Below, piece after piece: positions 35,756-44,247 of a DNA stretch of 64,000 bases. Each line of letters begins with the position of its first letter. Positions within the stretch are counted from its first letter, which is position 1. Source of the stretch: Bacillus sp. FJAT-49711 (GTDB lineage: Bacteria > Bacillota > Bacilli > Bacillales > Bacillaceae_C); contig NZ_JAGYPL010000001.1 of NCBI RefSeq assembly GCF_018343715.1, forward strand, positions 1,422,167-1,486,166, written 5' to 3'. The position numbers were made by a program, and so were the translations under genes. The notes under the pieces were generated by a model. The model was not told where the DNA came from, did no database searches, and worked only from the letters and a program-made list of their open reading frames with translations.

Positions 35756-37024
35756 CTATTTAGGATCATTTAATTTATATTCTTGGATCATTTTTATTCT
35801 TTCAAGCATGGTTGGGTGGCCGTAACGAAATATTTTAACTAAAGCGGGAGGATTCACTTGGCTCAAACCTGCTTTTGTCAAACTTTGAAACGTTTGAATC
35901 CCCGCCCCTTTATCTTGCGTCATTTTTATCGCATATGTGTCTGCCCTCATTTCTTGATATCGTGATACCCAGTTTGTAAGAGGGCTAGCAAAAAATAGTA
36001 GCATGGATGTAATTAGAAGAAATGCTGGGAGTGAACTAATATTTGTTATTTTTTCAACCTTCCATTCTTTCCCACGTCGAGAAATCCATTTCTCCATTAA
36101 TTTTGCAGTTAACCACAAGCCAACAAAAGAGAGAAGTAAGTATCCCGCAATTCCTTTATAAATATGTTTCTCAACGTAATGCCCCATTTCATGAGCCATA
36201 ATAAAAAGTATTTCCTCGTCAGACAGCCTTTCCAATGTAGTATCCCATAGAACGATTCGAGAATTCGAACCTACACCGGTCACATATGCATTCAAAGAAT
36301 TTGTTTTAGTAGACATATCTACCTCATACACATGTTCAGCTGGTATATCTGCTTCTTTTGCAATTGCCAATATTTTTGCCTCAAGATGCTTGTCTTTTAA
36401 AGGATAAAAATCATTATACAGCGGATCAATCACAACTGGTTGAATAAACATCATAAATATTGAAAAAGGTATGGATACAACCCAAGCAGCAAGCCACCAG
36501 CGTCTTTTATATTTCCGCATTAATGCATATAAAACGGTAATAACGATAAGCATTGTTGCATATTCCACCCAAAAATCAATCAATTTATCTTTCATCCACC
36601 CAGGGAAAAGCTGTGTAGAGATATTATACGATTTGGATATCGTGTAAGATAAATAGCTAAGTGGGAACATCACAACGAATGATGCAAGGGAAAGCCAAAA
36701 CAAGTAAATAGCAGTCCTAGCTATAGAAAATTTGGATATATGCTTCGCAGAATTTTCAAATAGAGCTGATACTCCCAATATCAAAATTAGATAATAAAAT
36801 AGCCATTCATAAGGAGTCGCTAAGAAAAACATTAAATTACGGATTCTCGAATATTCTTCGCTAAGTTCTAACTCCCTTCCATTTAGGAAAGTGGCTGGAT
36901 CTGCTTTTGTTCCTTTCAAAGCTTCTGGAATTGATGTGTCCGCCCAATAAAATAAATACAAAAATATAGCTAATCCAAATAAAAGATAGGCTATAATAGC
37001 TCGTATCGCCCATTTCCTAATCAA
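35756..37024 (-). CDS. yhfN: M48 family zinc metalloprotease, YhfN-like
   Basis: A membrane protease of about 422 residues with several N-terminal membrane helices and the zinc motif HEMGH in EILFIMAHEMGHYVEKH, with the third ligand in the later QEMRADTYA helix. This is the CAAX prenyl protease/Ste24 type; B. subtilis YhfN has the same length and architecture. I prefer the TTG at 37024 (behind AGGGGGG) over the ATG at 37045, because a TATAAT at 37056-37051 would put the transcription start too close to the ATG. Likely membrane-protein quality control. Confidence 0.88.
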   Translation of the reverse strand: MIRKWAIRAIIAYLLFGLAIFLYLFYWADTSIPEALKGTKADPATFLNGRELELSEEYSRIRNLMFFLATPYEWLFYYLILILGVSALFENSAKHISKFSIARTAIYLFWLSLASFVVMFPLSYLSYTISKSYNISTQLFPGWMKDKLIDFWVEYATMLIVITVLYALMRKYKRRWWLAAWVVSIPFSIFMMFIQPVVIDPLYNDFYPLKDKHLEAKILAIAKEADIPAEHVYEVDMSTKTNSLNAYVTGVGSNSRIVLWDTTLERLSDEEILFIMAHEMGHYVEKHIYKGIAGYLLLSFVGLWLTAKLMEKWISRRGKEWKVEKITNISSLPAFLLITSMLLFFASPLTNWVSRYQEMRADTYAIKMTQDKGAGIQTFQSLTKAGLSQVNPPALVKIFRYGHPTMLERIKMIQEYKLNDPK

Positions 37025-37172
37025 TGAAATATCCCCCCTGTCCATCTCTTATTATATGTAGAAAGAAAATCTTTAAAATAGAACTAACTGAAAGAATATT
37101 TTTCCTAATAGTAGTATTTATCTGATACCCTACATTATTAATTATTGTAACACTTAAAATAAAATAAATTTA

Positions 37173-37196
37173 CGCCACTTGATCAATCAAGTGGCG
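37173..37196 (-). terminator. hairpin terminator after azlD
   Basis: A 24-base perfect palindrome with CGCCACTTGAT arms, 22 bases beyond the azlD stop, followed on the minus strand by TAAATTTATTTTATTTT. Confidence 0.75.
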
Positions 37197-37217
37197 CTGC
37201 CCCATTATAATTTGAAA

Positions 37218-37529
37218 TTAGAAAAACCAAGAATATGCACTAAGTATAGCGATAGCTCCAAGGACGACTACGATGACATTTACACCGAAAAATGCAATCA
37301 GAAACGCTGCCGCCATTCCGACAACTCCAAACAAGATGTCACCTTCCTGAATAAAGAACACAGCAGGAAATATTAATGCTCCAAGTGTTGCATATGGAAC
37401 ATTTTTTAATACTCCTTGTATAAATGGCGGAAGCTCTTTTCCCTGAAACATGACAAAAGGCACCATTCTCGGTATATATGTGACTAACCCCATTCCAATG
37501 ATTGTTAAAACGATAATCGAGCTGCTCAT
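37218..37529 (-). CDS. azlD: branched-chain amino acid transport subunit AzlD
   Basis: A 103-residue protein with three or four hydrophobic helices and the AzlD stretch TYIPRMVPFVMFQGKELPP. It overlaps the end of azlC by four bases. AzlC and AzlD together form an amino acid exporter of the LIV-E type, giving 4-azaleucine resistance in B. subtilis. Confidence 0.9.
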   Translation of the reverse strand: MSSSIIVLTIIGMGLVTYIPRMVPFVMFQGKELPPFIQGVLKNVPYATLGALIFPAVFFIQEGDILFGVVGMAAAFLIAFFGVNVIVVVLGAIAILSAYSWFF

Positions 37530-38248
37530 AGTTCTCCACGCCCTCTCCTTTTAATGGTTTCTACAGCTTCCACTAAAATAGCAGATAAAAGGGTCGCAGC
37601 AACAATAGACCAACCTTTACTTATCAATTCGGAAAAAACGAAAATACTGTTAAAAATCGCAGCTAGCACCGCAAGACTAGCCACTTTCATGCTTTTTTTC
37701 AAGGAAGGTACCAATAAACCAATAAACATTGCATAAAGTGCAATAGCCATACTTTCCTGTAAGACTTGAGGAAGACCTGCACCTACCCCAAAACCTAAAC
37801 CAGAAAATATAACCCAGCTTGTATATGCAATAAAATTAAGACCTAATATATAGCCGGTCGAAACTGTTTCAGTTTTAGTAGCAGCAACAGAAAATGTTTC
37901 ATCCGTTACCCCAAATGCATAAATCGCTTTTTTCCATGGGACCTCTGCTTCAACTTTTTCATTGAGTGAGGCTGACATGAGGAAATGTCTTATATTGACA
38001 ATAAAAGTCGTTAAGATCATTTCTGCAGCACCAGTTCCAAGCGCAAACATGTTTAACGCAATATATTGAGATGCTCCTGCATATAAAACCAAACTCATTA
38101 AGACTGTTTCGAACAATGTCAGACCAGTTGTTTTTGCGAGCAAGCCATACGTCAATGCAATAGGAGCATAGCCAATAGCAATACTCATACCTTCTTGAAG
38201 CCCCCGGCGAAATTCTGTATATTTCACTTTTGGCACCGAAGCTTCCAT
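37526..38248 (-). CDS. azlC: branched-chain amino acid exporter AzlC
   Basis: A 240-residue membrane protein with FRRGLQEGMSIAIGYAPIAL near the start and the conserved NIRHFLMSASL motif. I start it at the ATG at 38248, behind GAGGGGGA; the longer frame's first codon would lie inside the -10 box. It is the large subunit of the AzlCD export system. No T-box or other leader was recognised, although an odd hairpin lies about 130 bases upstream. Confidence 0.9.
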   Translation of the reverse strand: MEASVPKVKYTEFRRGLQEGMSIAIGYAPIALTYGLLAKTTGLTLFETVLMSLVLYAGASQYIALNMFALGTGAAEMILTTFIVNIRHFLMSASLNEKVEAEVPWKKAIYAFGVTDETFSVAATKTETVSTGYILGLNFIAYTSWVIFSGLGFGVGAGLPQVLQESMAIALYAMFIGLLVPSLKKSMKVASLAVLAAIFNSIFVFSELISKGWSIVAATLLSAILVEAVETIKRRGRGEL

Positions 38249-38286
38249 CCCTAAATCCCCCTCTGTTACTATAGTTAATTTTTTCA

Positions 38287-38315
38287 ATTATAAGCATGAT
38301 TTGTTCTTTCGGCAA
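38287..38315 (-). promoter_or_regulatory. azlCD promoter
   Basis: On the minus strand, TTGCCG (38315-38310) and a perfect TATAAT (38292-38287) are 17 bases apart, placing transcription start near 38280, about 30 bases before the ATG. Confidence 0.7.
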
Positions 38316-38380
38316 GATCAAGGGGATGCAAATAGCTTTTGTCTCTTTAGTAAAATTCTTGCTTTTATATGATTCGAGCA

Positions 38381-38458
38381 TTTAATGTGGCCACGGCAAT
38401 ATGAAATGCGCCAGTTCCGTTCGAATGAAGCTGTCAAATTGCCCACTCCCACATTAAA
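38381..38458. repeat. long stem-loop upstream of azlCD
   Basis: The ends TTTAATGTGG (38381-38390) and CCACATTAAA (38449-38458) pair perfectly, with a second inner pairing GGCAAT/ATTGCC. It lies upstream of the azlCD promoter, so it is not part of that leader. It may be a dispersed repeat or small structured element. Confidence 0.5.
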
Positions 38459-38528
38459 TATGTCTTTACTAGCCAAATGAATAAAGTCAAACTAAAAAAA
38501 GAATGCATTTAGCATATCTCTTTGAACT

Positions 38529-39305
38529 TTATTTCCCCTTAAAAATCGGTTTTCTTTTTTCACTAAAAGCTTGTAACGCTTCTATCCTATCCTCTGTAGG
38601 TATAGTATTTTCATATGCTCTACGTTCAATTTCAAGGCCTGATAGAAGATCTGTATTCATCCCAGCTTTAATCGAATATTTAGCTTGTTGAACGGCGATC
38701 GGACCGTTTTTCAAAATTTCAAATGCAAATTCCTGTACCTCTTCCATAAGGCATTCTTTTTTTATTGCTTTTAATATAACTCCATATGTTTCAGCTTCAA
38801 AAGCCGTCAACTTTTTTGCGGTTAAAATCAACTCTAACGCTCTCGTTTCTCCGATTATTCGCGGTAGCCGCTGAGTTCCACCAGCTCCAGGAATAATCGC
38901 TAAGCTCGTTTCAGTCAGCCCAATAATTGAGTGGTCAGCGGCAAAACGAAAATCGCATGCCAATGCTAATTCCATACCCCCGCCAAATGCGTATCCACTT
39001 ATAGCTGAAATTGTCGGTTGTGAAAGAGTTTCAATAGCCAGAAATACGTCCCCTATTATTTGTACATTGCGTTTCACCTCATGTTCAGTAAGAGTTTTCC
39101 GTTCTTTTAAATCTGCCCCAACGCTGAACGATTTTTCTCCAGCGCCTTTAAAAATGATTACGCGCACTTCTGGAGAGCTTTTTAATAAATCGACAGTACG
39201 TGATAATTCTAGCAACATATCATAATTGAAAGCATTTAATGATTCAGGCCGATTTAATGTCACTACAGCTAGATGTTCATTACATTCTAACTTTACTGTT
39301 TCCAA
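38529..39305 (-). CDS. enoyl-CoA hydratase/isomerase family protein
   Basis: I place the start at the TTG at 39305, behind GAGAGAGG, giving 258 residues, the usual crotonase length; a longer frame upstream is unlikely to be coding. Features are the first oxyanion loop FSVGADLKERKTL, the second SGYAFGGGMELALACDF, and ETSLAIIPGAGGTQRLPR carrying the catalytic Glu region. It hydrates or isomerises an enoyl-CoA. It is next to the lipoate ligase gene but probably separately transcribed or at the operon end; substrate is not defined. Confidence 0.87.
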   Translation of the reverse strand: METVKLECNEHLAVVTLNRPESLNAFNYDMLLELSRTVDLLKSSPEVRVIIFKGAGEKSFSVGADLKERKTLTEHEVKRNVQIIGDVFLAIETLSQPTISAISGYAFGGGMELALACDFRFAADHSIIGLTETSLAIIPGAGGTQRLPRIIGETRALELILTAKKLTAFEAETYGVILKAIKKECLMEEVQEFAFEILKNGPIAVQQAKYSIKAGMNTDLLSGLEIERRAYENTIPTEDRIEALQAFSEKRKPIFKGK

Positions 39306-39423
39306 GGCAGTCCCTCTCTCAAAAGCGTATTTTTTAATATATACGCAATTTCCGAAATCGGAATGCTTAATTAAAAAGGATAGAAGACCTGAAAAATTGG
39401 CCCTTCCATCCTTCATATATTTC

Positions 39424-40416
39424 TTAATAAATCAAATTGATAATCTCATCTTTAGTGACGTTACCAAAATAGTGTGGAATGTCTACATCTTCTAATGCAT
39501 TTAAAATATCTGATTTCTCGTAACGTACACCTGTTAGACGATTTTCAATTTCACTAACATCCCCTACACCGAAAAAGTCTCCAAATATTTTACATTCTTG
39601 AATTTGCCCTTTATCCACATCAAGTCTGAATTCAATAAGACCAACTGGGAAGCGATGTGAATGCTGAATGTTGAAATGAGGCGACCTTCCATAATTCCAA
39701 TCCCAATTTGCATAATGTACCTTTGAGATCTCATGAATTTGTTTCCAGTCATCATCCGTTAATTTGTATTCAGGTATAGGATCTACGCCTTCAAATATAG
39801 ATCTGAGCAATTCCACTTTAAATTGCTCAATTGTCATCTTCTCTTCTAAAAACTCGGAAATATTTGCCACCCTGCTGCGAATAGATTTAATCCCTTTTGA
39901 TTCTATTTTGTCTTTACGCACTTTCAAAGCTGAAACAACATTTTCAATCTCAGAATCAAACATTAAAGTACCGTGGCTAAACATTCTGCCCCTAGTAGAG
40001 AATTGCGCATTTCCAGAAATTTTTCTTTCGCCGACAAGAATATCATTACGTCCTTTTAATTCTGCATGGACGCCTAACTTATTCAATGCTTTAACAACCG
40101 GCTCAGTAAACTTTTTAAAATTTAGGAAGCTGTCACCTTCATCTTTCGTAATAAAACTAAAGTTCAAATTTCCTAAATCATGATAAACTGCACCACCGCC
40201 GGATAGTCTACGCACAACATGAATTCCATTTCCCTCTACATATTCAGTATTTATTTCCTCAATCGTATTTTGATTTTTACCAATAATAATGGAAGGTTCA
40301 TTAATATAAAATAATAAATATGACTCATTCACATCCAAATTTTTCAAAGCATGTTCTTCAATTGCCAAATTAATCCTTGGATCAGTTATCCCCTGATTAT
40401 CAATAAACTTCATCAC
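39424..40416 (-). CDS. lplJ: lipoate-protein ligase
   Basis: A 330-residue ligase. The RRLSGGGAVYHDLGNLNFSF motif and the GRNDILVGERKISGNAQ stretch with the catalytic Lys are diagnostic. It activates free lipoate with ATP and attaches it to the lipoyl domains of dehydrogenase complexes. Length (B. subtilis LplJ 331) and neighbouring yhfI support orthology. It lies nine bases behind the MBL-fold gene, so the two are likely cotranscribed. Confidence 0.93.
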   Translation of the reverse strand: MMKFIDNQGITDPRINLAIEEHALKNLDVNESYLLFYINEPSIIIGKNQNTIEEINTEYVEGNGIHVVRRLSGGGAVYHDLGNLNFSFITKDEGDSFLNFKKFTEPVVKALNKLGVHAELKGRNDILVGERKISGNAQFSTRGRMFSHGTLMFDSEIENVVSALKVRKDKIESKGIKSIRSRVANISEFLEEKMTIEQFKVELLRSIFEGVDPIPEYKLTDDDWKQIHEISKVHYANWDWNYGRSPHFNIQHSHRFPVGLIEFRLDVDKGQIQECKIFGDFFGVGDVSEIENRLTGVRYEKSDILNALEDVDIPHYFGNVTKDEIINLIY

Positions 40417-40425
40417 TTTTCCTCC

Positions 40426-41163
40426 TCAATTTAAAGACAATTTCAATCCTTTAGATGCTAGTATGATTTCCTGTTTAAATTGTTCAGCAGCTTCAGCTTT
40501 TAATTGGTTAAGATCACCGAAGTGCGGTAAATGGGTGAGGACTAATGTTTTCACATTTGCTTTTTCAGCAAGCTTTCCGGCTTCCTCACTCGTCATATGA
40601 CCTGCGGCTGCTCCATTCATACCTTTATAAAAATTGGACTCCGAAAGCAGTATATCAGCGTCTTTGGAAAAGCCGATCAATTCTTCAAAATACGCACTAT
40701 CAGCAGTATAAACAAGTGTCTTATCATTGCAAGTTACTCTCATTGCAAAGCAAGGAACAGGGTGTTTCGTTTTCAAAAATTCTAGTTTAAATGGACCAAT
40801 ATGTATTTGATCATTTTTATCGTAAGCAATACCTGTCGTAATATCTTTATATGTTAAGACTTTTAACCCTTCCTGATCGTAAGTATGACCGTATATTGGC
40901 AAGTTGCTGTTATATCCATTCACATATTTACTGATTAACAGTGCATGATGGAGTACTCCAATATCTGCAATATGATCAGCATGGTAGTGTGAAAGAATGA
41001 CAGCATTTAGCTCCTCAGGCTTTATGTACAATTGCAGCTGTGATAGTACAGCACTTCCACAATCTATGAGAAGATTAAATCCGTCATGGGTAAGCAAGTA
41101 GCCGGAGCTTGCTTCCCCTGCTTTAGGATAACCGCCCCAATGCCCTATAACCGTTATCTCCAT
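40426..41163 (-). CDS. yhfI: MBL-fold metallo-hydrolase, YhfI-like
   Basis: A 245-residue protein with the metal-binding SHYHADHIAD motif, a downstream His in KTKHPVPCFA, an Asp in VYTADSAYFEE and a final His in LTHLPHFGD. It resembles RNase Z-type or phosphodiesterase-like MBL proteins. Start chosen at the ATG at 41163, nine bases behind AAAGGAG. Its position beside lplJ and yhfH matches B. subtilis yhfI. Its natural substrate is unknown to me. Confidence 0.9.
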   Translation of the reverse strand: MEITVIGHWGGYPKAGEASSGYLLTHDGFNLLIDCGSAVLSQLQLYIKPEELNAVILSHYHADHIADIGVLHHALLISKYVNGYNSNLPIYGHTYDQEGLKVLTYKDITTGIAYDKNDQIHIGPFKLEFLKTKHPVPCFAMRVTCNDKTLVYTADSAYFEELIGFSKDADILLSESNFYKGMNGAAAGHMTSEEAGKLAEKANVKTLVLTHLPHFGDLNQLKAEAAEQFKQEIILASKGLKLSLN

Positions 41164-41309
41164 AAGCATATCTCCTTTATCCAAACTACTTATAACTATA
41201 CTTTATTTTTTCATATTTAACAAAAGGATTGACACCCACTAAACTGTTATAATACAATGTTAATAACAAGAATCAGTACTGCAACAAACATCAAGGGAGA
41301 GTGGAGAGA

Positions 41310-41438
41310 ATGCTAGAAAACGTCGTAGAATTTTTTAAAAACCTTCCTGCTAAAAAATGTACAGAATGTGGAGAAAAAATCACAGAACAACATGAATGCT
41401 ATGGTACGAAGTGTGACAATTGCAGCGAAATTAAATAG
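41310..41438 (+). CDS. yhfH: YhfH-like small zinc-finger protein
   Basis: A 42-residue protein too short for ordinary gene calls, behind GTGGAGAG. It begins MLENVVEFFKNLPAKKC and contains CTECG and CDNC pairs that could bind one zinc ion. It matches the tiny Bacillus protein YhfH, encoded next to yhfI. A terminator follows directly. Function unknown. Confidence 0.85.
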   Translation: MLENVVEFFKNLPAKKCTECGEKITEQHECYGTKCDNCSEIK

Positions 41439-41448
41439 AAAAACAACG

Positions 41449-41484
41449 AACCCCTTATGATCGTTTTCACAAGGGGTTTTATTT
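41449..41484 (+). terminator. terminator after yhfH
   Basis: Arms AACCCCTT/AAGGGGTT (41449-41456 and 41471-41478) followed by TTATTTA on the plus strand; the A-rich other side also serves the converging GNAT gene. Confidence 0.85.
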
Positions 41485-41505
41485 ACTCATAATTCTTTTA
41501 ACGTC

Positions 41506-42042
41506 TTAATTTGAATTATATTCAATCAGCCAACAATCTCTCAATTCTCCTTCATGAAGTTCATGCTTTGGAAGGAGCTTTACTTTTTTGAATCCACATT
41601 TTTCATAGCAGCGAATTGCTCTCTCATTCCATGTTTGCGGATCCATTACAATCTTTTCAGCCTGTTTTTCTTCAATTAAAAACTGCACCATGGACCGGAC
41701 TAAAAGCTGGCCGAACCCACGGTTCCAATAATTCGGCTCACCAAAGAACTGATCCATGCCAAATATGAGTTGTGACTCAAAAAATCCGTAATTCTCTTTA
41801 TCTTCATTATCCAATAGATAATATTGAATATAGCCAATCGGAATTCCTTCATACTCTACAATACAACGGAAAGTTTCGTCATTTCGATTATAAAACTTCT
41901 TTAAAATTTTTTCCTCATTAAAAGGATTGTCACGACCCTCATAGAATTCAAGAATGATAGGGTCTGACAGCCATTTTACCAATAAAAGGTGATCCTCTAA
42001 TGTTATAGTTCGTACGACTAATCCACTATTTTGAAATAACAT
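41506..42042 (-). CDS. GNAT acetyltransferase, aminoglycoside 6'-N-acetyltransferase-like
   Basis: A 178-residue acetyltransferase with FGEPNYWNRGFGQLLVRSM as the acetyl-CoA-binding loop and MDPQTWNERAIRCYEKCGF as the C-terminal signature, the arrangement of Acetyltransf_8/AAC(6') proteins. It could modify an amino sugar or amine; resistance is only a possibility. It lies two bases behind the kinase-like gene. Confidence 0.82.
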   Translation of the reverse strand: MLFQNSGLVVRTITLEDHLLLVKWLSDPIILEFYEGRDNPFNEEKILKKFYNRNDETFRCIVEYEGIPIGYIQYYLLDNEDKENYGFFESQLIFGMDQFFGEPNYWNRGFGQLLVRSMVQFLIEEKQAEKIVMDPQTWNERAIRCYEKCGFKKVKLLPKHELHEGELRDCWLIEYNSN

Positions 42043-42044
42043 CT

Positions 42045-42908
42045 TTACGCCCCTAACGCCTTATTCCAGGCTAAGAAAAATTCTTCCACCGATCCGTAAC
42101 GTTTATTTCGATCCTTTTCAACCGCACGCGATGCAACTTCAAATAATCCTTTGCTAGCTTCCCATTTATCGAAAGAACGATCCAGTTCACCACCGAGTAA
42201 ACAAAAGGCAACCGCTCCCATATTAAAAACATTCGTCCTCTCATCTATCACTGCACCGAGTTCAAATTCTTCAGGTGACATAAACCTTTAAGACCCCCAA
42301 AGCCTACCCATCGTATTAGTAAAGGGCTTACGCTCATAAACATCAATATCACAAATCTTCGTAGTATTCGTTTTAAAATTATACATAATACTCCCATCAT
42401 AGAAATCAATAGCAACAAAGCTTTTCCTTTCAACATACACATGGAAATCATAAATTCCCTGTAAGGAAGCGCATCTTTCATTCAGTGTCAGCTGTTTGAA
42501 ACGATAAAATGGGGATTGTGGGTGTTCATATTTTGCTGGTGGTGGAAATGACCAGTGTGAATGAAGACATTCTCCTTCAAACCATTCGAATATTAGCATA
42601 TACCCATGGTCAACTGGAATATGATTCTCCAACTTTACTAGATTGGGATGGATCAGTTCTTTATAAAGTACAACCGACTTCTTTAAGCGATTGATAGCCT
42701 CAGCAGGATCTCCCGAATATTCCATTGTTCTTGCTCCAGCATATTTTACAAATTTTCTCTGACTATCTTTTTCGATGCCAAAACATATATTTCCTGAGTC
42801 CTGCTGATCAAAAACAGCAAATACTTCACCTAAATCGTGAATCCAATCAAATTGATGATTTTCTTGTAATTGAAAAGACACTTTCCCTAAGTGAATAGTA
42901 ACAGGCAT
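42045..42908 (-). pseudogene. Ser/Thr protein kinase-like gene with one in-frame TAA
   Basis: From the ATG at 42908 (behind AGGGGA) the frame reads through 206 codons to a TAA at 42290-42288, then continues in the same frame for 80 more codons to 42045. The joined protein has a nucleotide-binding Lys segment (RKFVKYAGA), a hinge-like MLIFEWFEGE, and, across the stop, GRLWGS-stop-RFMSPEEFELGAV, the kinase activation-segment/P+1 motif. The DFG and HRD motifs are atypical (FVAIDFYDG, CDIDVYERK). A single C-to-A change (TCA to TAA) would explain the stop. It is either a fresh pseudogene or read through at low level. Confidence 0.82.
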
Positions 42909-42910
42909 GT

Positions 42911-43363
42911 TCAATCCCCTAACATTTTTGACATCATGATCATTCTTGGATTGGCGTAAAAACCATTTTTCAAATAAAAATTCTCCGCCTGCCCTCCGCT
43001 GCCAGTCAAAAGATATACCCGGTTGATTCCACATTCTTTGCAATATTTTTCAAGTGATGAAAGTAAACGAGAACCAATCCCTTTTCCTTGCTCTTCCGTT
43101 TTTACACACATTTCAATAACTTGAAAATGTTTCCCATCCCACCACGTTTCTGAATATCCCATTAAAAATCCGAGAAGATGACCGTGCGAGTCCATTACAC
43201 CTACTCCCCAGAAACCGTGATGTTTCAGTATATCCATTAAGCGTTCACTTGCACTTTCTACCGTCCATTCATCAAACCATGGAGCTTGATTGAATACGTG
43301 AGTATACAGTTTTGTACAAAGTTCCAGTTCATTAATCGTGATCACTTTTTCCGAAATTTCCAT
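42911..43363 (-). CDS. GNAT family N-acetyltransferase
   Basis: A 150-residue acetyltransferase with the acetyl-CoA motif VKTEEQGKGIGSRLLSSLE and the usual end YLLTGSGGQAENFYLKNGF. Start taken at the ATG at 43363 behind GGAGGG. Its stop is directly before the kinase-like gene (two bases apart) and it follows fosB, so all are probably cotranscribed. Substrate unknown. Confidence 0.85.
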   Translation of the reverse strand: MEISEKVITINELELCTKLYTHVFNQAPWFDEWTVESASERLMDILKHHGFWGVGVMDSHGHLLGFLMGYSETWWDGKHFQVIEMCVKTEEQGKGIGSRLLSSLEKYCKECGINRVYLLTGSGGQAENFYLKNGFYANPRMIMMSKMLGD

Positions 43364-43378
43364 GTTTCCCTCCACTCT

Positions 43379-43789
43379 CTACACAAAAAATTCCATATGG
43401 GCTTTGTCCTGTCGATAATAATTCATCCGATCTTCCAATGTTCCTGTATGAAACTCGAACTTATGTCCATCTAGATCAGTAAAATATATCGATTTTTTAT
43501 CCTTTTCATCTCTTTTACGTCCTTGAAGAATATTTACCTTTAATTTTTTTAGTTTTTCATATATACAATCGTACTCGGACTCTTCTATTGAAAAGGCTAT
43601 ATGAGTGTAAGAATAACTAATTTCATTACGGGGAATGTCTTTTTCTTCATTTAGAGCTAACCAAATCCCATTCAAATCAAAATAAGCAGATCTCCTCCCC
43701 TTAACAAGAAGCTTTGCACCTAAAACATTTTCGTAGAATTTAATAGATTCTTCTAAATTAGAAACAGAGAACAATAAATGATTTAACAC
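43379..43789 (-). CDS. fosB: metallothiol transferase FosB (fosfomycin resistance)
   Basis: A 136-residue glyoxalase-fold protein beginning [19 protein letters not shown]. Metal ligands His4, His63 (YTHIAF) and Glu112 (KFEFHTGT) fit FosB, as do [19 protein letters not shown] and [15 protein letters not shown]. FosB enzymes add bacillithiol (or cysteine) to fosfomycin, opening its epoxide. It closely resembles the B. subtilis protein throughout. Confidence 0.92.
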   Translation of the reverse strand: MLNHLLFSVSNLEESIKFYENVLGAKLLVKGRRSAYFDLNGIWLALNEEKDIPRNEISYSYTHIAFSIEESEYDCIYEKLKKLKVNILQGRKRDEKDKKSIYFTDLDGHKFEFHTGTLEDRMNYYRQDKAHMEFFV

Positions 43790-43806
43790 CTTTAAACCTC
43801 ACCTTA

Positions 43807-44226
43807 TTAATTTGGGTATTTTTCTTGTAAAAATGTAACTGATTGCTTGATTAACTCTATCAATACGTCAACATTGATATCTGCCACTTTATTTATATAC
43901 ACACAAGCCTTCCCTGACGTATGTTTGCCAAATTCCTTTAATAGTGCATCCCTTTCTGCATCGCCAGTCGCAAAATATAAACTGATTTTCGCTTTTCGGG
44001 GAGAGAAACCGACTAGGGGTGCATCTCCTTCATGTCCTGATTCATATTTATAATGATAAGAGCCAAACCCAATAATACTTGGTCCCCACATTTTCGCTTT
44101 ATACCCCGTCGTTTCCGTAAAAATATCTAATAACTTATACGCATCTTCTCTTTTTTTCGGATTATCAACATTCTCAATAAACTCAATAACACTGCTCTCA
44201 TTTTCTTTTGTTTTTAATTCATACAT
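43807..44226 (-). CDS. DUF1801 domain protein
   Basis: A 139-residue protein with the DUF1801 core KMWGPSIIGFGSYHYKYESG followed by PRKAKISLYFATGD. Structures of this family are small alpha/beta proteins of unknown role. The start is put at the ATG at 44226 behind AAGGATG. It is between the DUF4003 gene and fosB in a run of closely spaced genes. Confidence 0.83.
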   Translation of the reverse strand: MYELKTKENESSVIEFIENVDNPKKREDAYKLLDIFTETTGYKAKMWGPSIIGFGSYHYKYESGHEGDAPLVGFSPRKAKISLYFATGDAERDALLKEFGKHTSGKACVYINKVADINVDVLIELIKQSVTFLQEKYPN

Positions 44227-44247
44227 AAAGTTCACATCCTTTTCAAG

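Noticed and set aside
37179..37376. Plus-strand frame across azlD
   Set aside because: Shadow frame of azlD beginning inside its terminator.
38287..38381. AzlC frame start at 38287 and a 140-residue frame overlapping azlC
   Set aside because: The upstream start lies inside the -10 box of the azlCD promoter, and the 140-residue frame runs in another frame through azlC without a ribosome site.
39306..39416. N-terminal extension of the enoyl-CoA hydratase frame
   Set aside because: The extra 37 residues do not fit the family, and a TTG with a good ribosome site at 39305 gives the standard length.
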